From: an uncultured Mycoplasma sp.
GTDB lineage: Bacteria; Bacillota_I; Bacilli_A; Mycoplasmatales; Mycoplasmoidaceae
Length of the DNA: 64,000 nt
Direction of reading: 5' to 3'
NCBI GenBank assembly: GCA_947648205.1
Contig: CANSNC010000004.1
Location: 1-64,000 of the forward strand
In this document: in pieces, positions 33,436 to 47,000 of the stretch
How the letters are laid out: the number at the start of each line of letters is the position of its first letter
Numbering within the stretch: position 1 is the first letter of the stretch
Translations under genes and position numbers: made by a program
The notes under the pieces: model-generated
Seen by the model: only the letters and a program-made list of their open reading frames with translations
Database searches by the model: none
Told to the model about the DNA's origin: nothing

Positions 33436-33443
33436 TAAAAGCT

Positions 33444-33471
33444 AAACAGAGATAAATTCCTCTGTTTTTTT
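33444..33471 (+). terminator. Terminator of clpB
   Basis: The stem AAACAGAG (33444-33451) pairs with CTCTGTTT (33460-33467). A T run follows. Confidence 0.8.
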
Positions 33472-33522
33472 AATTGGATATAATGATTAATAATTACTGT
33501 TTTTAGGTTATTATTTTATTGT

Positions 33523-34380
33523 ATGAAAAAAGATTTTAATAAATGAATGACAACATTAACTGACACAATTGCTACATTTGATTACTTTGCTAATTTCAAT
33601 CTTGCTTATCAAAATATTGATGATATTAGAGTTGAATTGAATATTATTAATTCATTAGTTGGATCTAAAAATATAGAAAATGATTTTGAAAAATTATATA
33701 TGAAATATCCAGAAATTTCTAAATGTATTCCTTTGTTATTGGCAGTTAGAGAAAAAGAGATAAAAGTTTTAGAGGGTGATGAAAAATTAATATTTAATTT
33801 TTCTATAATTCAAGATGTAAATTTTGTTAAAAAGTTTATGAGAGAGACAGGTTTATTTAATTTAATATCAAATAAAATAATTAATAGTATTATTGATTAT
33901 GCAACTGGCATTGAGATAGGTTTAGGTTCTAATGGAAGAAAAAATAGATGTGGTCATATGATGGAAAAAATTCTTCAATACTATATAGAATTAGAAGGGT
34001 TTGAAATAGGAAAAAATTATTTTAAAGAAATGAAAATAAAAGATATTGAACAAAAATGATCTATTAATTTATCAACATTATCAAATCTTGGTAAAGTAAC
34101 AAAAAAGTTTGATTATGTTATTAAAACAAATGATTATATTTATGTATTTGAAACAAATTTTTATGGAACTAATGGTTCAAAATTGAATGAAGTTGCAAGA
34201 AGTTATAAAGCAATCGCACAGCAATCAAAAAAAATTGCTAATTTTGTATTTATATGAATCACTGATGGAATAGGATGAGTAAAATCAAAAAATAACTTAG
34301 AAGAGACTTTTGATGTAACAGAACATATCTATAATATATGTGATTTAAAGAAAGGTATTTTAAAAAAAATAATTAAATAA
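33523..34380 (+). CDS. Type II restriction endonuclease, DpnII/MboI family (GATC)
   Basis: The 285-residue protein matches the DpnII/MboI family in length (about 290) and in recognisable segments: GLGSNGRKNRCGHMMEKI (about 137-154), typical of the family, and KFDYVIK with Asp197 followed by VFETNFYG with Glu210. The latter two probably form the nuclease active site (family pattern D...ExN). DpnII enzymes cut unmethylated GATC. The protein lies 15 nt upstream of a Dam-type methylase, which supports a complete restriction-modification unit. The start is ATG 33523; ATG 33547 is a weaker alternative. No clear ribosome binding site precedes it. It has not lost its frame, so it is probably active. 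Confidence 0.85.
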
Positions 34381-34395
34381 ATATAAGGAGATTAT

Positions 34396-35286
34396 ATGCA
34401 AAAAAATTTTGCCAAACCTTTTATAAAATGAGTTGGCGGTAAAAGACAACTTATTGGCACTTTTATAGATTTATTTCCAATAGAATTATTTGAAGGTAAA
34501 ATTGACACATATATAGAACCTTTTGTTGGTGGTGGAGCACTATTATTTTATTTGTTACAAAATTATAAAATTAAAAAAATAATTATTAATGATATAAATA
34601 GAGAGTTAATAAATTGTTATTATTGTATAAAAAAAGATGTGCAAAATGTAATAAAATGTTTAAAAAAAATTGAGAATGAATATTTATCTTCTGAAAATAA
34701 GGATGAATATTACTACAATATGAGAAAAAAATATAATTTTAATAGTTTAGAAGAAAAAAATAAAATAGAAAAATGTTGTGAACTTATTTTTTTAAATAAA
34801 ACATGTTTTAATGGATTATATAGAGTGAATAGTTTAGGACATTTTAATGTTCCACATGGAAAATATAAAAAACCTTTAATTTGTGATTCTAATAATTTAA
34901 AATTATGCTCTCATCTCTTAAAAAATGTTGATATATACTGTGGAGACTATAAAAAAGTTTTAAATGAAATAAATACTAAGACTTTTGTTTATTTTGATCC
35001 ACCATATAAACCAATTTTAAACAATAATTCATTTGTAAACTATAATGCATTAGGTTTTGATGATGATGAACAAATCAGATTAGCTACTTTCTTTAAGAAA
35101 CTTAATAATAAAAAATGTTTTTTAATGTTGTCTAATTCAGATCCTAAAAACACAGATAATACAAACAATTTTTTTGATGAACTATACAAAAATTTTGATA
35201 TTAAAAGAGTATTTGCAAAAAGAGTTGTTAATTCAAATCCAAGTAAAAGAGGTAATATAACTGAGATAGTAGTTAGAAATTATTAA
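34396..35286 (+). CDS. DNA adenine methylase, Dam/DpnM type (GATC)
   Basis: The 296-residue enzyme should methylate adenine N6 in GATC and protect the chromosome from the adjacent endonuclease. Motif order is that of the alpha class: KWVGGKRQL near residue 11, AdoMet-binding EPFVGGGA from 41, then catalytic DPPY with Asp201. Other family segments are NKTCFNGLYRVN and GHFNVPHG. AAGGAG precedes the ATG. The order here is endonuclease then methylase, and no second single-strand methylase (DpnA type) is present, unlike the pneumococcal DpnII locus. GATC sites are common in the window, as expected if the genome is methylated. Confidence 0.92.
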
Positions 35287-35411
35287 TTAATATATAATTC
35301 TATGAATTAAAGATCTAAAAAATGTAAAATGTAAATTTTTTATTTTTTATCTAAATCAAAATAAAGCTTTAAAATTAAAGTATTTAATAAATATATTAAA
35401 ATGAGGAACCT

Positions 35412-36923
35412 ATGACAAATAAGTATACAGTAATTTCAAATGTTTTTAAAAACAAATATGAAAATTATATTGGAGGACATTGAGTGGCTCCAATTGAAGG
35501 AAAATACATTGATAATACTTCACCTATTAATGGTAAAGTTTTATGTAAAGTTCCATACTCTACAGATGCAGATATTGAAAAAGCTTTAGATGCAGCACAT
35601 GCTGCAAAAGAAAAATGAGCTAATACAAGCCCTGCTGAAAGATCTAGAATTTTATTAAAAATTGCAGATAAAATTGAAGCGAATTTAGAACTAATAGCAT
35701 ATGCTGAAACATGAGATAATGGTAAACCTATTAGAGAAACATTAAATGCTGATATTCCATTAGCAATTGATCATTTTAGATATTTTGCAGGATGTATTAG
35801 AGCACAAGAAGGTACAGTTGCTGAAATTGATAAAGATACAGTAGCTTATCATTTTCATGAACCTTTAGGAGTAGTTGCACAAATTATTCCTTGAAACTTT
35901 CCAATTTTAATGGCAGCTTGAAAAATTGCTCCTGCATTAGCTGCTGGTAATTGTATAGTTTTAAAACCTGCAAGTGCAACACCTGCAAGTATTTTGGTGT
36001 TATTAGAAATCATTGGAGATTTGTTGCCTCCAGGTGTTTTAAATGTTATTAATGGTAGTGGTGCAAAAATTGGTAAAACTTTAGCTACTAGTCCAAGAAT
36101 AGCAAAAGTTGCTTTTACAGGAAGCACTGAAGTTGGAAGACAAATTATGCAATATGCAACTGAAAATATTATTCCTTCCACTTTAGAACTTGGTGGAAAA
36201 TCTCCAAACATTTTCTTTGAAGATGTTATGGATAAAGATGATGACTATTTAGATAAAGCAATTGAAGGGTTGGTATTATTTGCATTTAACCAAGGTGAAG
36301 TTTGTACATGTCCAAGTAGAGCTTTAATTCATGAAAAAATATATGACAAATTTATGGAGAGAGTTTTAAAAAGAGTTGCTGCAATAAAAGTTGGAAATCC
36401 ATTGGAAATGGATACAATGATGGGTGCACAAGTTGATAATAAACAAGTTGAAACAATATTAAATTACATTAATATTGGTAAAGAAGAAGGTGCAACTTGT
36501 TTAATAGGTGGAGAAAAAAACAATCTACCTGGAGAACTTGCAAATGGATGTTATATAAAACCAACTATTTTTAAAGGTAATAACAAAATGAGAATTTTTC
36601 AAGAAGAAATTTTTGGTCCAGTGCTTGCTGTAACTACTTTTAAAGACGACAAAGAGGCTTTAGAAATAGCAAACGATACAGTTTATGGTTTAGGTAGTGG
36701 TGTTTGAACTAGAGATATAAATAGAGCTTATAGATTCGGAAGAGGAATTAAAGCTGGTAGAGTTTGAACAAATTGTTACCATCAATATCCAGCTCATGCT
36801 GCTTTTGGTGGATATAAACTTTCAGGTATAGGACGTGAAACTCATAAAATGATTCTTGATCATTACCAACAAACTAAAAACATCTTAGTAAGTTATTCAA
36901 CAAAGAAATTAGGATTTTTCTAA
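35412..36923 (+). CDS. NAD(P)-dependent aldehyde dehydrogenase
   Basis: The 503-residue protein is a full-length aldehyde dehydrogenase that oxidises aldehydes to acids. Motifs are [18 protein letters not shown] for NAD(P) binding, LELGGKSP with general base Glu259, catalytic Cys298 in GEVCTC, and [10 protein letters not shown]. The C-terminal segment [13 protein letters not shown] is also conserved. The sequence is close in pattern to acetaldehyde dehydrogenases (AldB/ExaC type), so removal of acetaldehyde or a similar aldehyde is plausible; the exact substrate cannot be told. The start follows a GAGGAA site. The 126 bp upstream hold no gene. A terminator follows. Confidence 0.9.
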
Positions 36924-36955
36924 TACAATTTCTTAATTGTTTTAATAATGTAAGT

Positions 36956-36990
36956 AAATCTATAACTTTTTAGTAGTTATAGATTTTTTA
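36956..36990 (+). terminator. Rho-independent terminator
   Basis: The stem AAATCTATAACT (36956-36967) pairs with AGTTATAGATTT (36975-36986) and ends in a T run. The same stem core, AATCTATAAC, recurs at 47504 and 49170. Confidence 0.85.
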
Positions 36991-37049
36991 TTTTATTACT
37001 ATTGAATTAATCATAATAAACATATAAAATTCATATTCTACTTGCACTA

Positions 37050-37078
37050 TTGAATTAGTAATTTTAGAATAATATAAT
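37050..37078 (+). promoter_or_regulatory. Promoter of the giant surface-protein operon
   Basis: TTGAAT (37050-37055), a 17-bp spacer and a consensus TATAAT (37073-37078) lie 38 bp before the start codon at 37116. This looks like a strong, constitutive promoter, and the spacer contains no long homopolymer. Confidence 0.65.
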
Positions 37079-37115
37079 TTTAATAGTATTATTGACTTAT
37101 TTTTAGGAGTAATTT

Positions 37116-40100
37116 ATGGCTAAAAGGTCTTTAAATATTTTATGCTCTTGTATAACTAGTTTCTTAGTATCAGCACTAACTATAACACCTACAATATACT
37201 TTAATCAAACAAGTTTACAGTCATCTAATAATATTGATAATAGCATTAATTCATTAACTTCTACTTCTACAACTACTAATAAAGCATCACTGTTTGTTAG
37301 TAATAGGAATAGTGATTATGAAAGTCCAAATGGAATAGTGCAACTAAAAAAGGATGCAAATAATCAAACTGCTCTTGAATTTGTTTCATACTTTAATAGT
37401 GTTTATTGAACATACAATATGGTTTCACCAACAACAGAAACAAATAAATCAATTTTAAGTTTACAACCTGATTTTAAAAGTTTATATAGTACTAGTGTTA
37501 AGTATAATCCTTACTCTAACACATTTTTTGTCTATGGTACATATATAACAACTAACAATGATAATAAGGCTGCATATTTATTTCAATTAGATGCTAATAC
37601 AGGTAGAGAGATAATTATTAATAATTCTCCTTCTACTTCTCTTTGAGTTGAAAAACAGTATATAAAAGAAATTGAAGGAATAGTGATGTATGGTGTAACT
37701 AATAGTGTTTTAGTAATACCAAAATATGAGTATTGAGCTTCAACTATTACTAATACTGTGCTATTTAGAGTTAATTTTAGTGCATACACTTCTGTTTGAC
37801 TTAAATTTCAATCATGAGCTATTCATTCTACTGCACTTGGTAATCTTACTAAAAATACTAACCATAAAATAGGTTCAATATTTGAATTAGGAGATGATCT
37901 AGGTAGATGAGGTATGACAATATTAGACACTACAGATCCTGATACTTTAAAATATAAATATGCTTTTTTTGATGATCAAATATATTTCTATGGATTTTCA
38001 ACTAATTGAGAGACAATATCAACTAAAAATCCTAATAATGCAACACAGACATGAAGTAAAAACTATGGTGAGATATCAGTAGCAGACCCTGTTTTTTATA
38101 GAAATGCTACAACTGATACTTATACAATGGTTGATATGAATGTTAACCCTGTAACTTCTTCTTCTTTTATTAGTGGTGGTGACATCAATGCAACAGGAAG
38201 TAGTGAAGTTCGTATGTCAACATTTACTTGATCTAAAGGGTTTAATCCTACAAATACTGTTAATAAAACTCAATTGGCTAATAATGGTAAGGTTAATTAT
38301 GTATACCAATTCAAAAGAGATGCAAAACATAATCTTTTATATATGAGTTGTTATCCTTATAATGCAGAAACTAATACAGGAAGATCAATTAACACTTCTT
38401 CTACAAATTTATTTTGTTTTGCAATTACTCCTGGGCAGACAACTCTTACTTCTCTAGGAAGTGTTGCCACTTCATACTCATTTACTGGCAAAAGAGCAAT
38501 TTTAAATTTTTCAGTAATAAATGATTATCATATTGATGGATTAAATCCTGAGAATGCTAGTGCAAAAAGTTCTTTAGTAAAAGAAGTATTAGCATATACA
38601 ACAGAACATACAAGTATTACTGTAGATACACCAATTGCAAATATTCATCAGAAAAGAGTATCTAATGCAAAAAATGCTAGTGGTACTTGAACAAAGGGTA
38701 ATGACATAGATTGAGGTGCTTTTGCAAAAGGTGATTATTTAGCTACAGCAACTGCAAGTGATCAAATTAATAAATTACCAGGTGATGTTGATGAAACAGT
38801 AATTCCTAATTGAATAACATATACTAATGGTACTACTGCTGTGGATTATTTAACTAATTCTTTAGAAAATGTTACAGCTCCTAGTGGGTATAGTTTATCA
38901 TCAAGTGGTAAAATGGCATACAATAATGAAACTGGTGCTTTAAAAGCAAGAGTAAAAAGTGAATTGGCAAAATGATGATATGAAAAGCCAACAACTGGAG
39001 CTCTTGAAGGATATGATAAAGTTGTAAACTATACAGATATGGAAATTACTGGATTTGCCACTATAAGTTCATTAATGTTTAAATTAGTAACAAGTTCTGA
39101 AGTAGATGCTACTAAATGAGACAAAATTAATAGAGAATATCTTGGAAAAAAATTGCCAAGTCAATTAATTGCTCAACAATTTTTGGATGATTTTATTATT
39201 CAAGGAAATAAATTAAATATAACTGCTAGTGATATTTTTCTTAGAACTGCAGACCAAGCAAAAGACACTTCAAAAGCAATTGATATTGTTTATAATGATG
39301 TTAATGGAACATTAACTGTTGAATGAAACATGACAAATAAAAGCTCTCCAGGAATTACTCCAAGTTATTTAGCTGGAACTTATACATATACAGGTTTTTT
39401 AAGAACGTCAAGTTATGCAGCAATAACTTTAGATAATACAGCTTTTACTGCACTTAAAGCAAGAAAATTAGCTTATGAATTCACAATTGAAGATATGTTA
39501 AAAGTTGTTACTTTATCTGATGGTTATAATACTGATGTAGCAAACTGACAATTGCAATATACAGAAAATCCAGGTACTGAAAATTACAATAATAATTTAA
39601 TTAGTGGTACAACAGGTTTTACATTCTCTTACAAAAGAACAGATGATATTCCTTCATCAATAGATGATACAATGCTAAAAGTTACAATTGATTCAACAAA
39701 TGGAACGGGTTGTAAAAAACTTGAAGATTATATAGGTGGAGCAACTGTTACATCAACATCTAACCTTGATCCAAAATTATCTGGGATTTATTTTGATGAA
39801 AAATATGCTAATTCTTTAACTGGGACAGAGACTGCAGAAAATGTTGATTCTAAAATAAATAATTTAATTTCTCAAACAATTAGTGTTGATCTAGATTGAT
39901 TTAGTGTAAATCAATTTATACCTGTTAAAAACTCAACTTTATCAGTTGATAATAAAGCTGTATATGATTTAACTTTAAAAGATGATATTACTAGTAATAT
40001 TCAAATAACAAGAGATGGTGTTACTAAACAAAGTTTAGTGATATCAAAATCATTACAAGACAAATTAAAATTAACACGTCCTAATATGTTGAAAATTAAT

Positions 40101-40727
40101 TTTCAAGATGATTTAAGAGTTACTTTTAATTATCAAAGTGTTAATTATAATTGAAATTATGATATTGCTCCAACTGATGGAACAAATTCAACAACTGTGG
40201 ATTTTCAATCATTAGTAGAAAAAGTTAACCTTGATAGAGAAACAAATAAAATGGAATTACTTCCAACTGATTATCCATCAGCATCAGCTTTTGTAGATAA
40301 ATACATTAATAATATTGACTTATTCAAAAAAGACTTTAATCTTATATCAAATGCAGGAGTGAAATTAACATCTACAGGTACACCAACAGATCCAAGTTAT
40401 TTTGAAATTACAGAAGTTGATATGATTGCAAATGATCAAAATGGAACAGTTTTAGTTAGATATAAATTGTATTATCCAAATTTAACTAGTTCTATAGAAG
40501 TAACTACATCACCTGAAATAACAATTACAGGTTTTCCATCTTCTAGTATTGCTATAACAATTTTAATTGTTGTAGTGTCATCACTATTAATTTTATTAAC
40601 TGCATTAGTTATTTGATGAATGGTTTACATAAATGTGAAAAGAAATAAAAAATTATATCAATATAGAGACAAATATAACAAAAAATCATTTGCAAAAATT
40701 TATAAAAATAAAGTTGTAAAAAATTAA
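37116..40727 (+). CDS. Giant membrane-anchored surface protein 1 of 3
   Basis: The 1,203-residue protein is the first of three tandem paralogs. An N-terminal hydrophobic signal or anchor (about 7-30) is followed by a Ser/Thr/Asn-rich stretch and a long extracellular part. The first half has repeated short beta blocks with aromatic and Gly residues, which may form a propeller. The second half has Lipoprotein_17-like units (NDVNGTLTVEW, YTYTGFL, NDQNGTVLVRY). Near the C-terminus is a membrane helix (about 1147-1170) and then a basic tail ending in KIYKNKVVKN, presumably cytoplasmic. Trp codons are nearly all TGA. TAGGAG precedes the ATG. The function is not known. Confidence 0.8.
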
Positions 40728-40755
40728 TTAATACAAATGTTTAAAAAGGAAAAAT

Positions 40756-43700
40756 ATGACTAGATTTAAAGCAAAAAAAATATTTTATTCAATATTTGCT
40801 TTACCAATTATTTCATTAATTGGTATTTTTCCTTTTGTACCATTGAATAATATTAATGATATTAATTCACAAATAATTCAAACTAATCATTTAAATAACA
40901 ATGCTACAACATCAATTAACTCTATTAATAACTTTACAGATTATGATTCAATTGTTAATACTACTACTTTTCAATCTATTTCTACTAAAATAGGTTTTTT
41001 AGGAAAAACAAAAGATAGTAAAACAGCAATTTTAACAAGTTATAGTGGAGTTATTGTTTGATCAACTACAATATCACAAATACAATTAGTTAAAGATTTT
41101 TATGCAAATAAAGGTATCAATGATATATCAACATATACTATTAATGGTTGAGTTAATGTTACATTAGGCAGTCAAGAATATATTTCAATTTTATTTGGAA
41201 CACCAACAAATGAAAATCAAATAGTACTATTTTTAGATGCAGCAACTGGTATTGTTTTTACTCCATATTCAATAGCTAATCCTAATTCTACAAATACATT
41301 TGTAGGAAATATGGCATATGTTGGAGATGGGCAAACTACACTTTATAAAACAAGTAGGTCAAAAATTTTAGCAATTGGTGGCACAACTTCAAGTGATATT
41401 TCATCTAAAGCACAAATTGTTACACTAACAAATACAAATATCAGTTCTATGCAACCTAATATTTCTTCAATTGGTTTAAGTGAAACTGATTCTTTTGTAG
41501 GATTTACACCAGGTTTTCTTTCAACCTCTTCTACAGTTGATTTTTTTCAATTTAAAAAATCAGATGGAACTATTTATACTGTTGCTGTAGATCAAAATTT
41601 AAATAATATTTTGAATTCTAGTAGTCAAAAAGTTAGTCAAGATTTAAGTGTGTTTACACCAACTTCATCTTTTACTGAAGACAAAATAATAAAATATGGT
41701 TTTTCTTGTACTACAAATAGTGCTGGTGTTAATACTCCAAAATTTGTTTACTTAGTTCCAGGTAGTTCAACAAAATTACATTTAGTAACTTATAATGTAT
41801 CATCTAAATCATTTTCAAAAACTGAATTTGACATTTCCATTTCTAAACCAAATGATGTTATATCAAATGCAATTTTTGACTATACAAATAATAAAATATA
41901 TTTTTCATTATCAGCATCAGATGATTCAATAATTAGCTATATTGATGTGTCAGCCTCTACAATGAGTTATCAAACTTTAAAAGCTAAAGGAAGTATAACT
42001 ATTAATAAGCCATGGTTAATGTCTCCTGTTATTAATAGTGGTACAAGTTCTGCTTTTGTTGCTATTAACAATGAAAATAAAGTGGTTAAAAATTATATTA
42101 AAACAGATAATACAACAGCACCAGAAACAGAACTTGCATTTGCTAAATATCAAGATCCTGTAGCAAATATTAAAGCTGATACAAATATTATGAAAGGAAC
42201 AATGGCTTCAAGTGTTAGTGCATCTTCATTAAAAAATCATTTAGTATTTGTGGGTAATTCTTCAGGTTATACAGTTGAAGTGTTATCAATGAATTCTGAT
42301 AATAATAAAGGTACATTGTCATTTAAGTATGTTGTTAAGTATAAAGCTTGATGAAGCGATTCTGTTACTCAATCATTTGATATTCCTATTTTTATTGATG
42401 GTATGTATACACTTTCAAATGTTAATGTAGCTTTTGTTGTAAGTGAAAATATAGATCCTACAAAATATGCAGAGATTGAAAAATTAAAAGAAAAAAAATC
42501 AGCTAATATAATTACAAAAAAAGAAGTTCTGGACAATTTTATTGTTGCTGATATTACAGATAAAAATGGTAATAAATTACAATTACAAGAGCAATACATT
42601 ACACTTGAATCATTAGAAAATGATTATACTTTAAAAGTTACTCTCAGATTACCAAGTGGAAATTTTCCAACAGGATTTAATAACTTAACTTACACTGCTT
42701 CTTTTAAAGGGTTTAGTAAACTAGAAGGATATGATGCTAGAATTTTAAATGATAATGATACTTCTGTAACATTACTTAAATCAAAATTTCCTTCTGAAAT
42801 AACTTTTGAAAATGTAATGTCAAGTTTTATAGATTTTAAATCATCTGGTTATTCATATTACACATCTAGGGAAAATTGAGATTATGAATCTACTTATGAT
42901 GATTATTTAGGAACATTTAAAATAACTAAATTGTATTATAAAAGAACAGATGGTGTACCAAGTTCATTGTCTAATTCAAAAAGAGAAATAATAGGCTTGA
43001 ATAATCAAAAAACATATAATAATTTTAAAAAAATATTGTCAAGTTTTAATGTTTCACCTGTTTTAAAAAATGTTCCAACAAGTGTTGCTGGAACAATGAC
43101 ACCAGTTGATGCATGGAATGAATGGGATCAAGCAATTAGTTCAGGTAATAATAATGAAATTATTAGTACACTTTTATACAATAATATAGATTTTAGTTTA
43201 GTAAAATCTCCAAGTGATTTAGTGTTTACACCTTTGAATTTAGATACAGCTAATCAAGAAAAAAAATTAGTTTTTAATATAAAAATTAAAGAGGGTGCAA
43301 CATTAAATATAAAGTATAAAGGTAATGATTTGGTTTTTAGTAAAGAAGTTGAAAATAATTTAATAAGTAAGAATCCAAATAAAAATTATTACCCTTTTAG
43401 AGCAGAATGGCAAATTGATTCTTTAAATGAATATTTTGAATGAAATATTCCAGAAGGTTCTGGATTTAGACATGATATTGAAAATGGAATTGAAAGATTA
43501 ACTATAAATTTAGATCAACAAAGTTGACAATTAATTAATAGAACAATGACTGTTGATGAGTTTTTATCAAATCCTGTTCAATACAAAACAGCAATTGTTC
43601 AATTGTTTAATTATTCTGATAATTATGAAATTCAATTTTCAGAACCTATTTCAAATTATGAGCAAGGAATTGTAACTATAAGAGTAGATTTTATTGATAA

Positions 43701-44085
43701 AACTACAAGTCAAACAAATGCAATAAATCTTAATAAAAGTACAATAAGAAGTGTTAGTTCTACTAAAGAAATAACTATTGTAGGTTTTAAATTGCCAACT
43801 TCAAAATTTGCAATTATAATTCCTATTTTACTATCATTAATTATTGCATTAGCATTAATCATTAGTATTACATATATTTTTTTAAGAACAAAAAAGATAC
43901 AAAAAAATAAAAAGAAAAATTTTCAATCACAAAAATTACTTGAAGAAAGAAAAGCAAAATATGTAGTGGTTGAATCAGTTGTTAAAAACGATAATAAGGA
44001 CTCACTAAATAATTTAAATAACAAGAATAACAATCTTGTTGTTAATAGATTTCAAGGAACAAATAGCAAATATAAGAAAAGGTAA
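40756..44085 (+). CDS. Giant membrane-anchored surface protein 2 of 3
   Basis: The 1,109-residue paralog of its neighbours starts 28 bp after the first, behind AAAAAGGA. It has an N-terminal hydrophobic segment (about 9-32) and an Asn/Thr-rich linker. The block TKIGFLGKTKDSKTAILTSY matches SVGFLGLSKDKKTIILTSY in the third gene. Lipoprotein_17-like repeats are in the second half. A C-terminal membrane helix (about 1017-1040) precedes a Lys-rich tail. A few TGG codons occur (for example at 42013 and 43114) among the TGA Trp codons. The shared N- and C-terminal membrane segments suggest it is anchored at both ends, with an extracellular loop of about 1,000 residues. Confidence 0.8.
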
Positions 44086-44097
44086 GAGTAATTTATT

Positions 44098-47000
44098 ATG
44101 ATGAGAAGAAAAATTAGTAGGTTTAAAAGAATATTATCTATAGGGTGTCTTACAATTATTCCTATATCTTTGGGGTATGCATCAACATTTGCATTAGTTA
44201 AGCAGAATAATAGTTTGATTGATGTTGATAGTGTAAAAAATAATAAATTAAATGATTCAACTACTACAAATAATGCAACTAATAATTCAAAATTAATAAG
44301 TGGACTTGATGCTATTAATAGTTATTCAGATTATGATCCAATATACTCAAGTGCAACACATCAAGTAGTAAGTAATTCAGTAGGATTTTTAGGATTATCA
44401 AAAGATAAAAAAACAATTATTTTAACAAGTTATAATGGTTTGGTTGCATGGTCAAATAAAGTTACAGAAATTGGATTAGTTACAAGTTTTCTTTCAACAA
44501 TTGGTGTTAATGATACTACTAATTATACAGTTGCTAGTTGATTGAAAATAGACGAAAGTTATTTAGCTGTGTTACTACAGTCAACAGATACTAATCAACC
44601 ATCAATAACATTTTCTCTAAATATGAGTAATGGTGAAATATATTGTCCAAAAGTTGATAATTTTGGTAACCCTATACCAGCTAGAAATATTGTAGAACTT
44701 CCACATGAAGTTAATGCAATAGTTACAGCATCTGAACAAGGAACATATTTTGCTCTTCCTATGGGAGAACAATCAAGAAATACTGCAAAAAAAGTTACAC
44801 TTGTTTCAGTTAATGCACAAGGTGTTAGTGGTTTAGATTTACAGAATTTAAAAGTAACAACTTATAATGATGAACAAATTTTAAGTATAACTCCAGGTGC
44901 TAAAGGATCAGATAAAAACTTTTTATTAACTTATTCTCCAACAACTACTAAATTTACAATTTATGTTATTAATGGGCAATTTAAAAATTGATATGTTGGG
45001 CTAAATATAGCAAAATATTCTATTGATAATAGTCTTTTTCATTTAAATAATTTTACAGATGATCAAAAAACTGAATTATTTAATTCAACACATAGACAAG
45101 GTTTTTATATAGGTGATAGATCTACACTACCAACATCAAACCTAATGAATATATTAATTCCAATGTATGGAGATCAAACAAGCACTTCAGGTTATATTTA
45201 TGCAACTTATAATAACTCAAATGGAAATTTAACAACACAAAAAATTACTAATACTTCATCAACTGGAGTAGAACAACCAGCAGCTGTTACAGTAGAAGGA
45301 ACAAAAGTTTTTTACTCATCTAAAAAAACATCTTTAAATACAATTTTTGGTCAAATGGATATATCTAATCCAACATCTCCAGTATTTACAACTATTAAAT
45401 CATCAACAACTGAAGCTCAAAAGGCTAAACCTTGATTGTTTGCACCAGTTAGTGGAACAAATGGTGCTGCATATGTTTACATTGATACAACTAGTACTGG
45501 TGGTGGTATTAAAAGAGAACATTTAACAGGAACTACATGATCTAATCCTATTGATTTATCATTTAATAAATATACAGATCCTGTTAGTTCAATTAAAAGT
45601 AATAGCATTTATACAGCAAAAATTGTTAATAGTATAACTGATGCTGAATTAGTTAGTTTACTTAATTTTAGTAATAATTCTTTAAGATCAACATACACAA
45701 TTTCAATAGCAAATAGAACTAATAATCCAGATAATGGTATTTTAGAATTTGACTATAAAGTAGAAACTGTGTCATGATGAAATTCTGCATCTAGAACAAC
45801 TTTTTATATACATGTAAAAGTTGAAGGTTTTTATGCACTTAGTAATATTAGTTTAGCTTTTGTTAATTCGCCATCTGTTGATAATACAAAGTATCAAGCA
45901 ATTAACCAATTAAAAACTACTAAATATGCAGATCAGGTAACAAAAGCAGAGATATTACAAAGTTTTATTAAATATGATATAACAACTAAAAGTAATACAA
46001 AATTAACATTGACTGAGACTCATATAACAACTTCTGTATCAGCAGATAAAGATGCATTGACAGTAACTGTTAGATTACCAGCAGATCAATTTCCAACAGG
46101 TATAACTTCTTTCTCATCAATAATGACAAGAACATATACATTTACTGGTTTCTTATCATTATCAGGTTATAATTTTACAGTTAACTCTGCTGCTAGTGAT
46201 AGTTTAAAAACAAAATACCCATCACAGATAACATTTGATGACATTATTAATCAAGTTGTTAATTTAGGTGCAGCATATTCTAAAGCATCAACTGATTGAA
46301 CTTGTAATTATACATCAGATGATTTAAATGGAACATTAACTATTAGTGAATTAAAATATACAAAACAATTACATCAACCAGTTCCTGATGACAAGAAAAA
46401 TATTATATCAAGTCCTCTTGTAATTTCTGGATTAAAAAATACTGCAAGTTTATTTACTAAAAGACCAACAATTGCAAATATACCAAAATCAAGTAGCGTT
46501 GGTAAAACACCATCAAGTATATGAAATGAGTATAAAACAGCAGTTGATAATAATGATGCACTAACGCTTTCAAGAAATTTAATTTATAAATCATTATCAA
46601 ACCCTGTAACTCTTAGTAAAGATGATTTGGTTTTGAATATAACAAATCTTGCTACAGCAGATGCAGATGGAGAACTACGTTTTGATGTAACAATTAAACA
46701 AGATTCTAAATTAGTAGATAAAGTTGGTAATCAAAATGTTGTTTTTGATGCAGCATATGAAAATAAAATAAAACAACTTTATCCTAGCGTTTATCCTTTT
46801 AAATTAATTCAAAAAGTTGAAATGGAAAAATATGATGTAAATTGAAATTCTTCAACAATAGAAAAATTAGATAATGCAACAATGGATAATGATAATAACA
46901 TTGTTATTGATTTAGATGTTAATCAATGAAATGGTGTTACAAATTCAATGACAGCTAATGAATTTACAGATAATTATGAAAATTATAAAGATAACATTTT

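Noticed and set aside
35855-36211. Minus-strand frame of 118 codons inside the aldehyde dehydrogenase gene.
   Set aside because: The plus-strand product has all ALDH motifs across this region, so the reverse frame is a shadow.
1441-46950. Many long genes look like strings of short broken frames, as if they were pseudogenes.
   Set aside because: The breaks are TGA codons at positions where the families have Trp, for example in PdhC DHRWVDG and in DpnII. With TGA as Trp all frames are continuous.
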